64,000 nt of DNA, taken from contig JBFMDN010000031.1 in NCBI GenBank assembly GCA_040753915.1, positions 1 to 64,000 of the forward strand, in the 5' to 3' direction. A program made the position numbers and the translations under genes. The DNA comes from JBFMDN01 sp040753915. GTDB taxonomy: Bacteria > Desulfobacterota > Desulfomonilia > Desulfomonilales > Desulfomonilaceae. The notes beneath the pieces were generated by a model, which did no database searches, was not told the origin of the DNA, and saw only the letters and a list, made by a program, of their open reading frames with translations. The stretch's first letter is position 1, and every line of letters begins with the position of its first letter. Below are positions 51,691-60,468 of this stretch, in pieces.

Positions 51691-53370
51691 ATGGGATATC
51701 CCGCGGAATTGATGGAGCTAATCAAGAAAGTCGAAAGAACCCGGCCGGAGCGGGTGGCACGCAAGAAAGCAGGGGAAGAGTTCCCTGCTCTGAGTCTTGA
51801 TGAAAGAAAGGTGAGACTGGAAAAGTATCATCCGGACTACCGGCCGGACGCGCTGCGAGAGCTGAAGGTTGGACCGAGCAAGGGCTATTCGTTGGCTCAG
51901 GAGGTTGCGGACCAGTTTGAGGCTCGCAGCCGTGTAGATCCGGACAAGATAGACCTGAACGAAATCCACTACGAGACGGATGTCCTCGTCATCGGTGGAG
52001 GAGGAGCAGGAACTGCCGCGGCTCTCTTGGCTCAGGAGCAAGGTGCTCGCGTCATCATCGCCACCAAGCTCCGTCATGGGGACGCCAACACCATGATGGC
52101 GGAAGGCGGCATTCAGGCAGCCACCAAAGGGTGGAAGGACTCCCCGTACTACCACTATCTTGACGTCATGGGGGGAGGTCATTTCGAGAATGACCCGGAG
52201 CTGGTCAAGACCATGGTCCTCGAGGCTCCCCGAGTCATCGGATGGCTGGAGCGGCTTGGCTGCATGTTCAACAAATGGCAGGACGGCAAGCTCTTCACTC
52301 TGCACGGGGCAGGAACGTGCAGGAAGAGAATGCACTACGCGGGGGACATGACAGGCGCCGAGATCATGAGGACCCTCAGGGATGAATGCCGCAACCGGGT
52401 GAAGCAGATCGGTGTGCTGGAATTCTCTCCCGCTGTGGAGCTGCTTACGGACGAGAAAGGGGTGTGCTCGGGAGCAGTCCTGTACAATCTCGAAACGGAA
52501 GAGTACTTCCTGGTGAAGGCCAAGGCAGTCGTCATGGCAACCGGCGGATCAGGCCGGCTCCATATTCAGAAATTCATGACTACCAACCACTACGGCGCCA
52601 CAGGCGACGGGTTGGTGATGGGATACAGGCTGGGAGTGGGGGTGCGATTCCTCCACGCGACTCAGTATCATCCGACCGGCGCGGTGTTTCCAGAACAGGC
52701 CGAAGGTTTGCTTATCACAGAGAAAGTGAGAGGCGCGGGGGCTAACCTCGTGAATGTGGACGGCAATCAGTTTGTGTTCGAGCGGGAGCCCAGGGATATC
52801 GAGTCTGCTAGCATCATTCGCGAGTGCACCAAGATAGGCAAAGGTGTCCCCGTGCCAGGGCAGCAAGGGAAATTTGGCGTTTGGTTGGATTCTCCCATGA
52901 TCGACCTGCTCGAAGGGGAGGGTACAGTGGAACGGGAATTCCCGGCAAAGTACATCCTGTTCAAGCGGTACGGCATAGACATATCGAAGCTGCCCATGCT
53001 GATCTACCCGACCCTTCACTACCAGAACGGCGGACTTGCCTACAATCCAGACGGATCCACCACTGTTCCCGGATTCTACGTGGCAGGGGAGGTTGGCGGA
53101 GGCGTCCATGGCGCGAACCGTCTCATGGGCAATTCCTTGTTGGATATCACGGTGTTCGGCCGGCTGGCAGGGGTCACTGCGGGCCAATTCGCGACGAGCA
53201 GGGGAGACGTGGGCAAGATCACTGTGGATCACGTGAGGAGATATCACAAGGAGCTGGAAGAGGCAGGAATCGCTACGGATCGAGTTTCGCCGATGGTGTT
53301 GCCCGATTATGGAAATCCCGACGTCAAGAGACGGCAGTGGACGACCACGTACGTGGGGACCATACGGTGA
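51691..53370 (+). CDS. Fumarate reductase/succinate dehydrogenase-like flavoprotein
   Basis: 559 residues, cytoplasmic, no signal peptide. A charged N-terminal extension of about 95 residues precedes the FAD fold VLVIGGGGAGTAAALLA. Dicarboxylate-handling residues appear conserved: HPTG (His 327), TEKVRGAGA, LHYQNGG (His 443) and HGANRLMGNSLLD (Arg 477). The site where SdhA carries the histidine joined to FAD reads GDANTMMAEGGI, so FAD is likely non-covalent. GGAGG lies six bases before ATG 51691; ATG 51646, overlapping the previous stop, is an alternative. The substrate could be fumarate, succinate or another enoate; the family position relative to L-aspartate oxidase and thiol:fumarate reductase is uncertain. 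Confidence 0.85.
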   Translation: MGYPAELMELIKKVERTRPERVARKKAGEEFPALSLDERKVRLEKYHPDYRPDALRELKVGPSKGYSLAQEVADQFEARSRVDPDKIDLNEIHYETDVLVIGGGGAGTAAALLAQEQGARVIIATKLRHGDANTMMAEGGIQAATKGWKDSPYYHYLDVMGGGHFENDPELVKTMVLEAPRVIGWLERLGCMFNKWQDGKLFTLHGAGTCRKRMHYAGDMTGAEIMRTLRDECRNRVKQIGVLEFSPAVELLTDEKGVCSGAVLYNLETEEYFLVKAKAVVMATGGSGRLHIQKFMTTNHYGATGDGLVMGYRLGVGVRFLHATQYHPTGAVFPEQAEGLLITEKVRGAGANLVNVDGNQFVFEREPRDIESASIIRECTKIGKGVPVPGQQGKFGVWLDSPMIDLLEGEGTVEREFPAKYILFKRYGIDISKLPMLIYPTLHYQNGGLAYNPDGSTTVPGFYVAGEVGGGVHGANRLMGNSLLDITVFGRLAGVTAGQFATSRGDVGKITVDHVRRYHKELEEAGIATDRVSPMVLPDYGNPDVKRRQWTTTYVGTIR

Positions 53371-53474
53371 TCCGGTATTGGCCGGCAAGAGCTTTGTGAA
53401 ATCAATCCATTCATAGGTTTGATCCCCCTGGTGCGAGGGGCAGGAGGCATTTTCCCTTCTGCCATGGCGGAAGC

Positions 53475-54014
53475 ATGAAGACGGAAAACGAGAAACCAGG
53501 CACGTGGGTAAAAATAAAAGAGTATGTGGCGCAGTTGCCCGACCCTTCACCTGAGTGGCGCGTTCAAGCTTCGGTGTGGGGAGTCATCATTGCAGTTGTC
53601 GTCGGAACGGTGGTGCTCTTCGCCATAGTAGGTCTGTCTGGTGTGTTCGGTGGCGGCACAATAGTGTACGAGGCCAAAGGTTCTCCGGGCCCTGTGGTGT
53701 TCAGCCATTACAGCCACATGTGGTTTCAGCAGGGCAAGTACAAGGACTGCAAGACCTGCCACGATAAGCTTTTCGCGGCACAGAAATACGGCACGTACGA
53801 AGTGCGAGCACTTGAGGACTCACCTCCTAAGAAGGTTCGCATCGGGAGGGATACCTCGACTCTCTATGTGCCAGGAACCCTTGCGGAGGAAGAGCAAGCC
53901 CTTGTGACCTACGAGGTTCCCAGGGTGTGCCAAACCTGTTCCACCGGATCCTGTCACGATGGAAAGGAATCGTTCGGTCGGTTCGACTGCCTGGGATGTC
54001 ATCGCAGGAAATGA
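53475..54014 (+). CDS. Membrane-anchored triheme cytochrome c (c3/c7-like)
   Basis: 179 residues. A short cytoplasmic start is followed by a membrane segment near residues 35-60 and a periplasmic domain with FSHYSHMW (axial His), CKTCH, the wider CSTGSCH (Cx4CH) and CLGCH. Cx4CH sites are a cytochrome c3 trait. In Qrc complexes the cytochrome subunit has six haems, so this would be a reduced version. It begins a possible sub-operon with the Fe-S, NrfD and molybdopterin-family genes. Confidence 0.82.
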   Translation: MKTENEKPGTWVKIKEYVAQLPDPSPEWRVQASVWGVIIAVVVGTVVLFAIVGLSGVFGGGTIVYEAKGSPGPVVFSHYSHMWFQQGKYKDCKTCHDKLFAAQKYGTYEVRALEDSPPKKVRIGRDTSTLYVPGTLAEEEQALVTYEVPRVCQTCSTGSCHDGKESFGRFDCLGCHRRK

Positions 54015-54073
54015 TGGCGGAACCGGTACATCGAGGGGGTCGCGGACCGGAAAAGTAAAGGTGAAGTATCACA

Positions 54074-54823
54074 ATGAGTAAACTGGTAAGCCCGGATGGT
54101 GGAACAGTACCCCAGGAGCCGTCTCCTACGGAAGAGACGAAATCCATCGATTCGGGTGCGCCTCGTCCGAAACGCTGGGGCATGCTCGTGGATCAACGTC
54201 GGTGCATCGGGTGCCATAGCTGTACGGTCGCGTGCAAGAGCGAAAACAACGTGCCTCTCGGATACTGGCGCTCGTGGATCAAAGGCCTCCAGAAGGGGGT
54301 ATTCCCCCATGTGGGAACCTTTTTCCTGCGCCGGCTGTGCAACCATTGCGACGTCCCTCCTTGCGTTCAGGTCTGTCCTGTGCAGGCAACGGTCAGGCGG
54401 GAAGAAGACGGTGTGGTGGTGATGTATTACGGCAAGTGCATCGGATGCGGGATGTGCATAGCCGCGTGCCCATATGACGCACGATTCTTCAACCCGATTC
54501 GCCGAACAGCAGACAAGTGCGACTTCTGTGTAGCGCGCATAGACCAAGGGCTGGAGCCTGCCTGCGTCTCCGCATGCCTCACCGGGGCCCTCGTGTTCGG
54601 GGATATCGACGACCCATCGTCGGAAATCTCCAAGAAGATGGCCTCGGTTGGTACCGAGGTGATTAAGCCCGAGCTCGGGACCAAGCCCAAGGTCTTCTAT
54701 ATTCAGGCCGATAGAGACCTCATGGGAAGGATCAAGTTCTCAAACGATTTCAACGACGAGATCATGGAATACCACAAGCACATTCCCAGCCCCGACGCGT
54801 CGTACTGGAAAAAAGGTCGATAG
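54074..54823 (+). CDS. Four-cluster Fe-S protein (QrcC/PsrB/DmsB type)
   Basis: 249 residues with four cysteine groups: CIGCHSCTVACK near residue 43, CNHCDVPPCVQVCP, CIGCGMCIAACPYDA and CDFCVARIDQGLEPACVSAC. This is the standard layout of DmsB/PsrB/NrfC electron-transfer subunits, and spacing fits QrcC too. There is no signal sequence of its own, so if periplasmic it would be carried by the Tat-targeted catalytic-type subunit. The stop is five bases before the NrfD start. Confidence 0.88.
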   Translation: MSKLVSPDGGTVPQEPSPTEETKSIDSGAPRPKRWGMLVDQRRCIGCHSCTVACKSENNVPLGYWRSWIKGLQKGVFPHVGTFFLRRLCNHCDVPPCVQVCPVQATVRREEDGVVVMYYGKCIGCGMCIAACPYDARFFNPIRRTADKCDFCVARIDQGLEPACVSACLTGALVFGDIDDPSSEISKKMASVGTEVIKPELGTKPKVFYIQADRDLMGRIKFSNDFNDEIMEYHKHIPSPDASYWKKGR

Positions 54824-54827
54824 AGTG

Positions 54828-55718
54828 ATGGAAGCAACTGTTCTCTATAACGTGCCGCACGAGGTGCCCTGGAAGGTATACATTCCGCTCTACTTCTATT
54901 TCACGGGCCTTTCAGCAGGCTCCTTCATTCTTTCGACGCTGTCCACTGTTTTCGGGATCAAGCGTTTCAAGCCCATGGCCCTGCCCGCGGCAATCATCTC
55001 TTTCCTGTTGCTGCTCCTCGCACCGGCCTGTCTCATCCTGGACCTGCAGCAGCCCACCCGGTTCTGGCACACCCTCGTGCCCGAGTACTTCAATCGGATG
55101 TCTGCTCTCTCCTTTGGGTCATGGCTCCTGACTGCATATCCCATCGCTAACCTGATTTACATCTATTACATTTTCGTCAAGAACGATCGCGTCACCCGAA
55201 TTCTCGGTATGATCACGGTCCCGCTCGCCATATTCGTGCACGCGTACACCGGATTCGCTTTTGCTCTCGTCCGAGCGAGGGCGTGGTGGCATTCCGCGCT
55301 CATGCCCGGATACTTCCTCACCTCCGCTCTGCTTTCCGGAATTGCGCTGCTCATGGTGGTAGCCCTGCTCGTGGACAAGTATAGAAAAGAAAAGCTCGAT
55401 CCGGAGCTTTTCACGAGCCTGCGCCTCATGATGGTGGGAATCCTTCTCGTGGACCTGTTTTGGATGGGCTCTTTCTGGCTCACCCTCATGGTTTCCACCG
55501 CGGACGGGTACGCTTCGATTTGGTACGCTTTGCACGAGAAGCTCTACGTGTACGGCGAGATTGTAGCAGGTATGCTGGTTCCCCTAGTCCTGCTCGTGTT
55601 TCCCGCGACCAGGTCCAGCAGAATGTGGTTGTACGTGGCCTCCCTCCTCATCATCGGAGGGGTCTTTCTCATGCGGTACTCGGTAGTGTTCATCGGATAC
55701 GATATCCCCTTAAGCTGA
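54828..55718 (+). CDS. NrfD/PsrC/QrcD-like membrane subunit
   Basis: 296 residues with eight hydrophobic segments. The first holds YIPLYFYFTGLSAGSF, the characteristic NrfD start. It interacts with quinones and anchors the Fe-S and molybdopterin-family subunits. ATG 54828 follows a GTG at 54825; the ATG is preferred. The next gene starts 20 bp after the stop. Confidence 0.88.
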   Translation: MEATVLYNVPHEVPWKVYIPLYFYFTGLSAGSFILSTLSTVFGIKRFKPMALPAAIISFLLLLLAPACLILDLQQPTRFWHTLVPEYFNRMSALSFGSWLLTAYPIANLIYIYYIFVKNDRVTRILGMITVPLAIFVHAYTGFAFALVRARAWWHSALMPGYFLTSALLSGIALLMVVALLVDKYRKEKLDPELFTSLRLMMVGILLVDLFWMGSFWLTLMVSTADGYASIWYALHEKLYVYGEIVAGMLVPLVLLVFPATRSSRMWLYVASLLIIGGVFLMRYSVVFIGYDIPLS

Positions 55719-55738
55719 CCGTGCGGATTTTAGGCACC

Positions 55739-58018
55739 ATGACTATATCTCGACGCGAATTCATCCGAAGAGCGACCCTGATGGGCGGGGTATCCCTCTT
55801 CGCAGGATGTACCCTTTTCAAGGAACCGGACCCAGTGCCGGAGTACATCAAGGGAGCGCCTGCCGTAGACCCGACCGAAACGCTTGCAGGAATCAAGAAT
55901 ATCTACACTGTCTGCGGACTCTGCCCGGGAAATTGCGGTATTCGCTGTAGAGTAGCTGAGGGAGCGGTAGTCAAGATCGGAGGCAATCCGTACAGCGCTG
56001 TTTCGTCCCCACATCCACTCTCTTTTGATACTCCTCTTGAACAGGCCGCTCTTGCCAATGCAGGTGTCTGCGCGGCGGGTGGGAGCGGAATCCAGACCCT
56101 GTACGACCCCTTCCGCGTTGCAGTACCGTTGAAGCGGGTAGGAGCGCGTGGAGCTGGGAAATGGAAGGCCGTGACGTGGGATGAGGCCGTTGCCGAGATT
56201 ACTCTCGGGGGCAATCTCTTCGGAGACGGGCGGATTGAAGGCCTGAAGCAGATCAGGGATTCTGGCGCGACGATGAGCTTTCTGCTGGACCGGGCGGAGT
56301 GGGGATCTCGTATCTTCATCGAGAAGTTTCTCGCCGGGATTCCTGGTGCGTCCTTCGTGCAGAGCCAAAGGCTCCTTCATGCGGAGATTGCTCGCCAAGC
56401 GGCAGAAGCCGTGTTCGGCCCGGGTACTGGAACGGTTGACGCCGACTATTCTCAGTGTCGAGTGCTGGTCAGCTTCGGAGATGCCCCCCTCGATTCAGGT
56501 GTTCCCCTCGTTTCCATCGCTCGACGCATTGCGGATGCTCGGCTTGACTGTTCTCTCAAGTGGGCGGTGGTCGATCCCAGGCTTTCCACCTCCGCGTCCA
56601 AGTCGGACCTGTGGGTTCCAATCGTTCCGGGCACAGACATCCACCTGGCTCTCGGGATTCTCAGGGCACTGTTGGACTCGTACCCCGATGCGCTCCGTAT
56701 GAGCCGGGATGAGATCGAGAAGCTCGTTTCCGGTCGAACCGTCGATCAGTGTGCACAATTGTGCGGATTGGCTCCCGATTACTTTAATCGTATCGCCCGG
56801 ATGCTCGCGCAAGGCGGCCCGCAATCTGCGGTGATTCCGGGGGCGGGGATTATGGCACAGCAGGATAGTCTCGCCGTTGCCAAGGCCGTGCTCACTCTGA
56901 ACAGGGCCGTGGGATCAGTCCCAGGAACGGGTGGGCTGATCGCTCGAAGCGATTCGTTCCTTGCGCAGGCTGAAAAGAGGCTACGCGGCGATGCCGGCCG
57001 TATTCCAAGAATGGAGGCCATGCCCGACTCGTCCTCCTGTCTCATGCTCTGGAATGCTGACCCTGGGTACGACGATCCGTCTCTGGCAGAGAAGCTCAAG
57101 GATTTGTCCACGTTTCCCCTTATCGTAGCAATGTCCTCGGACATAACCGAAACTGCATCCGTTGCGGATTATATCCTGCCTGACACCACGTATTTGGAGC
57201 GCTGGGACATATGCGCATCTCCTCCTGCAGTGGCGTCGGAGGGATTCGGCGTTCGGGTCCCCGCTGTTGGCGGAATTGCAGGCGATACAGGCGCGTACTT
57301 CCCGATTCTGAGCGACACGCGGCTCATGGAAGATATCCTCGTACGCGTGGCGGTCGCACTCAATATCCCCGGATTCGGTGCCCATGTGCCAGGTGGCATC
57401 AAGAACGCGTGGGACTATCATCAGACCGCTCTCAGATCCGTGCTGGATGCCATGAAGCAAGAAGATTTGCCGGTGGAGAACTCTTCCGAGTACCTCTCTG
57501 CCGTCATCCAACGGGCTGGGGTCTTTTTTGACCGCCGGACTGTTTCTGCCACGTCAAGCTCGCACTCACCCGTGTCCTTTTTTCCGCCGCGCCCCGTTTC
57601 CGGCAGTGCGGGGAGCTCGGGTTCCGGTGACGAATTCTTACTCATAGCCTATACCCTACCCTTCCGCCGGTCTCCGGAATCCGGGGTCAATGGTTGGCTC
57701 CTGGAGATATTGCCGGACAACAGGCTTGTTATCAACACACAGGATGCCCAGGCTCTCGGGATCAAACAGCAGGAGAGCATAGTCGTGCAGAGCCCCGACG
57801 GCAGAACATATGTCCGTTGCAAGGCGATGGTGGTTCCTGGCATCAGACAAGGTGTGGTAGCCTTGGCTCGAGGCTTCGGATACCGCGGGAGCGGGGCCGT
57901 CCTTCAGGAGATAAACAGCATCTCCGTGGTGCCCGAGGAGCCCCGGGGCGCCGGGGTCAATGCTTCGGTGTTCCTTACGACCAAGTGCCCGGTTTCGGTG
58001 CGAATCAGAAAAGCCTGA
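55739..58018 (+). CDS. Molybdopterin-oxidoreductase-family subunit (QrcB-like)
   Basis: 759 residues. Tat signal SRREFIRR at residues 4-11 and a lipobox-like LFAGC end at Cys 24, so it may be a periplasmic lipoprotein. The [4Fe-4S] motif is CGLCPGNCGIRC (Cys 59, 62, 66) with a fourth cysteine in NAGVC. Molybdopterin-binding domains follow, for example DYILPDTTYLERWD, and a C-terminal MoCo-dinucleotide domain from about residue 640. Where Mo-enzymes of this branch have a Cys ligand, the region FVQSQRLLHAEIARQA shows none, consistent with QrcB, which binds no metal cofactor. A true polysulfide or tetrathionate reductase is the alternative. It closes the redox cluster. Confidence 0.8.
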   Translation: MTISRREFIRRATLMGGVSLFAGCTLFKEPDPVPEYIKGAPAVDPTETLAGIKNIYTVCGLCPGNCGIRCRVAEGAVVKIGGNPYSAVSSPHPLSFDTPLEQAALANAGVCAAGGSGIQTLYDPFRVAVPLKRVGARGAGKWKAVTWDEAVAEITLGGNLFGDGRIEGLKQIRDSGATMSFLLDRAEWGSRIFIEKFLAGIPGASFVQSQRLLHAEIARQAAEAVFGPGTGTVDADYSQCRVLVSFGDAPLDSGVPLVSIARRIADARLDCSLKWAVVDPRLSTSASKSDLWVPIVPGTDIHLALGILRALLDSYPDALRMSRDEIEKLVSGRTVDQCAQLCGLAPDYFNRIARMLAQGGPQSAVIPGAGIMAQQDSLAVAKAVLTLNRAVGSVPGTGGLIARSDSFLAQAEKRLRGDAGRIPRMEAMPDSSSCLMLWNADPGYDDPSLAEKLKDLSTFPLIVAMSSDITETASVADYILPDTTYLERWDICASPPAVASEGFGVRVPAVGGIAGDTGAYFPILSDTRLMEDILVRVAVALNIPGFGAHVPGGIKNAWDYHQTALRSVLDAMKQEDLPVENSSEYLSAVIQRAGVFFDRRTVSATSSSHSPVSFFPPRPVSGSAGSSGSGDEFLLIAYTLPFRRSPESGVNGWLLEILPDNRLVINTQDAQALGIKQQESIVVQSPDGRTYVRCKAMVVPGIRQGVVALARGFGYRGSGAVLQEINSISVVPEEPRGAGVNASVFLTTKCPVSVRIRKA

Positions 58019-58245
58019 CAGTTTCTCGTCTTGTTCTTGCAACAAGGAGCTCTCATCATCAGCCGTGAAGGGCTTTCCAACGGTAACCCGCATTTGTGCG
58101 CTTCGCGAGTTGTCTGCCATGTGGTAAGATTCCAGCACGAAGCTCAAGATGCGCGCAGGAGCCGTGCCCAGCGGCCGCCGTGTCCACGATCGCTGTCGCG
58201 AAGGTTTTTCCGCACGTCGATCTCAGATCTTCGAGGGGGCTGCTC

Positions 58246-58617
58246 ATGTCATCGAATGTCCTTTACAGCGATAGCTTGGTTCGACTGAGCGATCGGGACA
58301 TCACATTCCACCTGTACTATTTCCCTTGGGGCGCAAAAACAGTTGCCCTCGATCGCATCAAAGCTGTTACCGTGCTCGATTGCACGCTGACGACAGGCAA
58401 ATGGAGGCTCTGGGGAACGGGAAGCTTCCTCATTTGGTTCCCCTGCGATTGGCGCCGTTTCATGCGCGACAAGGTCTTCTTTCTGCGACAGAAGGATAAG
58501 CGCATGCTGATCGGCTTCACCGTCGAAAATTCCCTGTTATTTCGAGACATATTGGCAAGCAAGATCCCTGTCAGAGAGGCTGCGAATGTCCGGCAGATGA
58601 TGCGGGAGGGGTTCTGA
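58246..58617 (+). CDS. Hypothetical PH-like domain protein
   Basis: 123 residues, family not firmly recognised. A beta-rich pattern with IKAVTVLDC, WRLWGTGSFLIWFPCDWRRF and FTVENSLLFRDILASKI resembles bacterial pleckstrin-homology-like domains. ATG 58246 has GAGGGGG upstream. It lies 74 bp before the HerA-like ATPase on the same strand. The 226 bp before it (58019-58245) hold no gene. Confidence 0.6.
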   Translation: MSSNVLYSDSLVRLSDRDITFHLYYFPWGAKTVALDRIKAVTVLDCTLTTGKWRLWGTGSFLIWFPCDWRRFMRDKVFFLRQKDKRMLIGFTVENSLLFRDILASKIPVREAANVRQMMREGF

Positions 58618-58691
58618 CGGACCAGACTCCGTCGAGGGCAGAAGCTTGGCATCTGTTCCCCGAAAAAGGGACTTCCGAGGAGACATATCCC

Positions 58692-60185
58692 ATGCGTGAC
58701 GAGGCAAGCATCTACATCGGAGGTAACGGGGCTCCACAGAGTCTTGCATTGCGATTGGCCAACAGGCACGGGCTGATCGCGGGTGCTACAGGCACGGGGA
58801 AAACCGTCTCGCTGCAAATCCTTGCGGAGGGCTTTTCCGCAGCGGGCGTGCCGGTGTTCATGGCAGACGTCAAAGGGGATCTGGCTGGCATTAGCCAGAA
58901 AGGATCTCCTCGCCCCGAGCTTCTCGAACGAGCCAAGATCCTGAAAATGACTGGCTACGCGTTTCGTTCCTACCCAGCGATTCTGTGGGATCTCTTCGGA
59001 GAACAGGGCCACCCGGTACGGGCCACCGTTTCCGACATGGGGCCTCTGCTCCTAGCCAGGCTCTTGGACCTCAATGAGGTCCAAGAAGGCATCCTCAACA
59101 TCATATTCAAGTTAGCAGACGATCAAGGATTGCTTCTGCTGGATCTCAAGGATCTGCGCTCCATGGTCACGTTTGTGGCCGAACACTCGCGGGAGCTTAC
59201 CACCCGCTACGGGAATGTTCAGCCTCAATCCGTTGGAGCCATCCAGCGCAGGCTGCTCGTCCTGGAGCAGCAAGGGGCCGAGAACTTCTTCGGAGAGCCC
59301 GCGCTGGAGCTGAGGGACTTGATGCGATTAGATTCGGAAGGGAACGGATACATCAGCATATTGGCTGCAGACAAGCTCATGGAGAATCCGCGGCTTTACG
59401 CAACCTTCATGCTGTGGCTGCTTTCCGAGCTATTCGAGGAATTGCCCGAAATAGGCGATCCTGAAAAGCCTAAGCTCGTTTTCTTCTTTGATGAGGCGCA
59501 CTTGCTCTTCGACGGCGCGCCCAAATCCCTGATTGAGAAAGTGGAGCTCGTGGCACGCCTCATCCGGTCAAAAGGTGTGGGGGTCTATTTCATCTCTCAG
59601 AGCCCACTCGACATACCGGAAAAGATCCTCGGTCAACTGGGGAATAGAATCCAACACGCTCTGAGGGCGTTCACCCCAAAGGACCAGAAGGCCGTCCGCT
59701 CTGCCGCGGAAACCTTCAGGCAGAACAGGGCATTCGACGCCGCGGAAGCTATAACGCAACTGGGAGTGGGCGAGGCGCTGGTGTCTACCCTGCAGCCCAA
59801 GGGGGTGCCGGGAGTCGTAGAGCGAATTTTGATCCGTCCTCCCTCATCCCGCATGGGACCCATAACCCCCGAGGAGCGGCAGGATCTTTTCCGACGGAGC
59901 CCAGTGAGAGGGCTGTACGAACAGACCATCGACCGGGAGTCCGCGTACGAGCAGCTCAGGGCAAAGGCTGAGCATGTAGCGCAACCGGTGGAGAAAATTC
60001 CACAATCCACTCCTCCGGAACGGATACCCTCACAGGGATGGGGCCTGCCTGAAATCCTGACCGGAACGGGAAAAAGACAGGGAGTGCTCGAGGCGATGGC
60101 CAAGAGCGTGGCTCGCAGCATCGGCTCTTCCATAGGCCGCCAAATAGCACGGGGTGTCCTCGGGTCAATATTCAAGGGCAAATAG
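58692..60185 (+). CDS. HerA-like ATPase (DUF853 family)
   Basis: 497-residue P-loop ATPase of the HerA/FtsK superfamily. Walker A GATGTGKTVS near residue 31, a second block FMADVKGDLAGIS, Walker B LVFFFDEAHLLF near residue 260 and a sensor-like region with YFISQSPLDIP. The Gly-rich C-terminus ends RQIARGVLGSIFKGK. Members such as E. coli YjgR have no settled role; nuclease NurA is not adjacent. GGAGG lies 14 bases before ATG 58692, so spacing is long. Confidence 0.9.
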   Translation: MRDEASIYIGGNGAPQSLALRLANRHGLIAGATGTGKTVSLQILAEGFSAAGVPVFMADVKGDLAGISQKGSPRPELLERAKILKMTGYAFRSYPAILWDLFGEQGHPVRATVSDMGPLLLARLLDLNEVQEGILNIIFKLADDQGLLLLDLKDLRSMVTFVAEHSRELTTRYGNVQPQSVGAIQRRLLVLEQQGAENFFGEPALELRDLMRLDSEGNGYISILAADKLMENPRLYATFMLWLLSELFEELPEIGDPEKPKLVFFFDEAHLLFDGAPKSLIEKVELVARLIRSKGVGVYFISQSPLDIPEKILGQLGNRIQHALRAFTPKDQKAVRSAAETFRQNRAFDAAEAITQLGVGEALVSTLQPKGVPGVVERILIRPPSSRMGPITPEERQDLFRRSPVRGLYEQTIDRESAYEQLRAKAEHVAQPVEKIPQSTPPERIPSQGWGLPEILTGTGKRQGVLEAMAKSVARSIGSSIGRQIARGVLGSIFKGK

Positions 60186-60243
60186 CGGATAGACTTCTTG
60201 ATCCAGCCTTGTGGGAGCCAGACTTCAGGACAAGGAGACGCCG

Positions 60244-60468
60244 ATGATGTGCGTACTGTGTAGACACGGTGAGACGCTGCCAGGCAGAGTGACGGTCAGC
60301 CTTCAGAGAGGGGAGACTACCGTGATTATCAAGGGTGTCCCCGCTCAAGTGTGTGAAAACTGCGGGGAATATTATCTCGACGAGGAGATTACAGAGCAGG
60401 TGCTTTCGATGGCGGAGGACGCGGTGAAAAAGAACGTGGAGGTGGAGATTCTTCGATTCGCAGCGTGA
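60244..60468 (+). CDS. YgiT-type zinc finger protein
   Basis: 74 residues. CVLC near the start and CENCGEYYLDEE near residue 38 form the paired CxxC zinc site of the MqsA/YgiT N-terminal domain. Such proteins are usually antitoxins following a DUF4258/MqsR-like toxin gene. Here the upstream neighbour is a HerA-like ATPase and no toxin gene is seen. AAGGAG precedes ATG 60244. The DNA-binding domain of full MqsA is missing, as in most short YgiT proteins. Confidence 0.82.
   Translation: MMCVLCRHGETLPGRVTVSLQRGETTVIIKGVPAQVCENCGEYYLDEEITEQVLSMAEDAVKKNVEVEILRFAA

Noticed and set aside
52549..53550. 333-codon minus-strand frame
   Set aside because: Antisense to the Frd-like flavoprotein.
53475..58018. 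Nitrite reductase (Nrf) operon
   Set aside because: The NrfD and NrfC-like proteins belong to a wide family; no pentahaem NrfA with CxxCK is present, and a molybdopterin-family subunit is.
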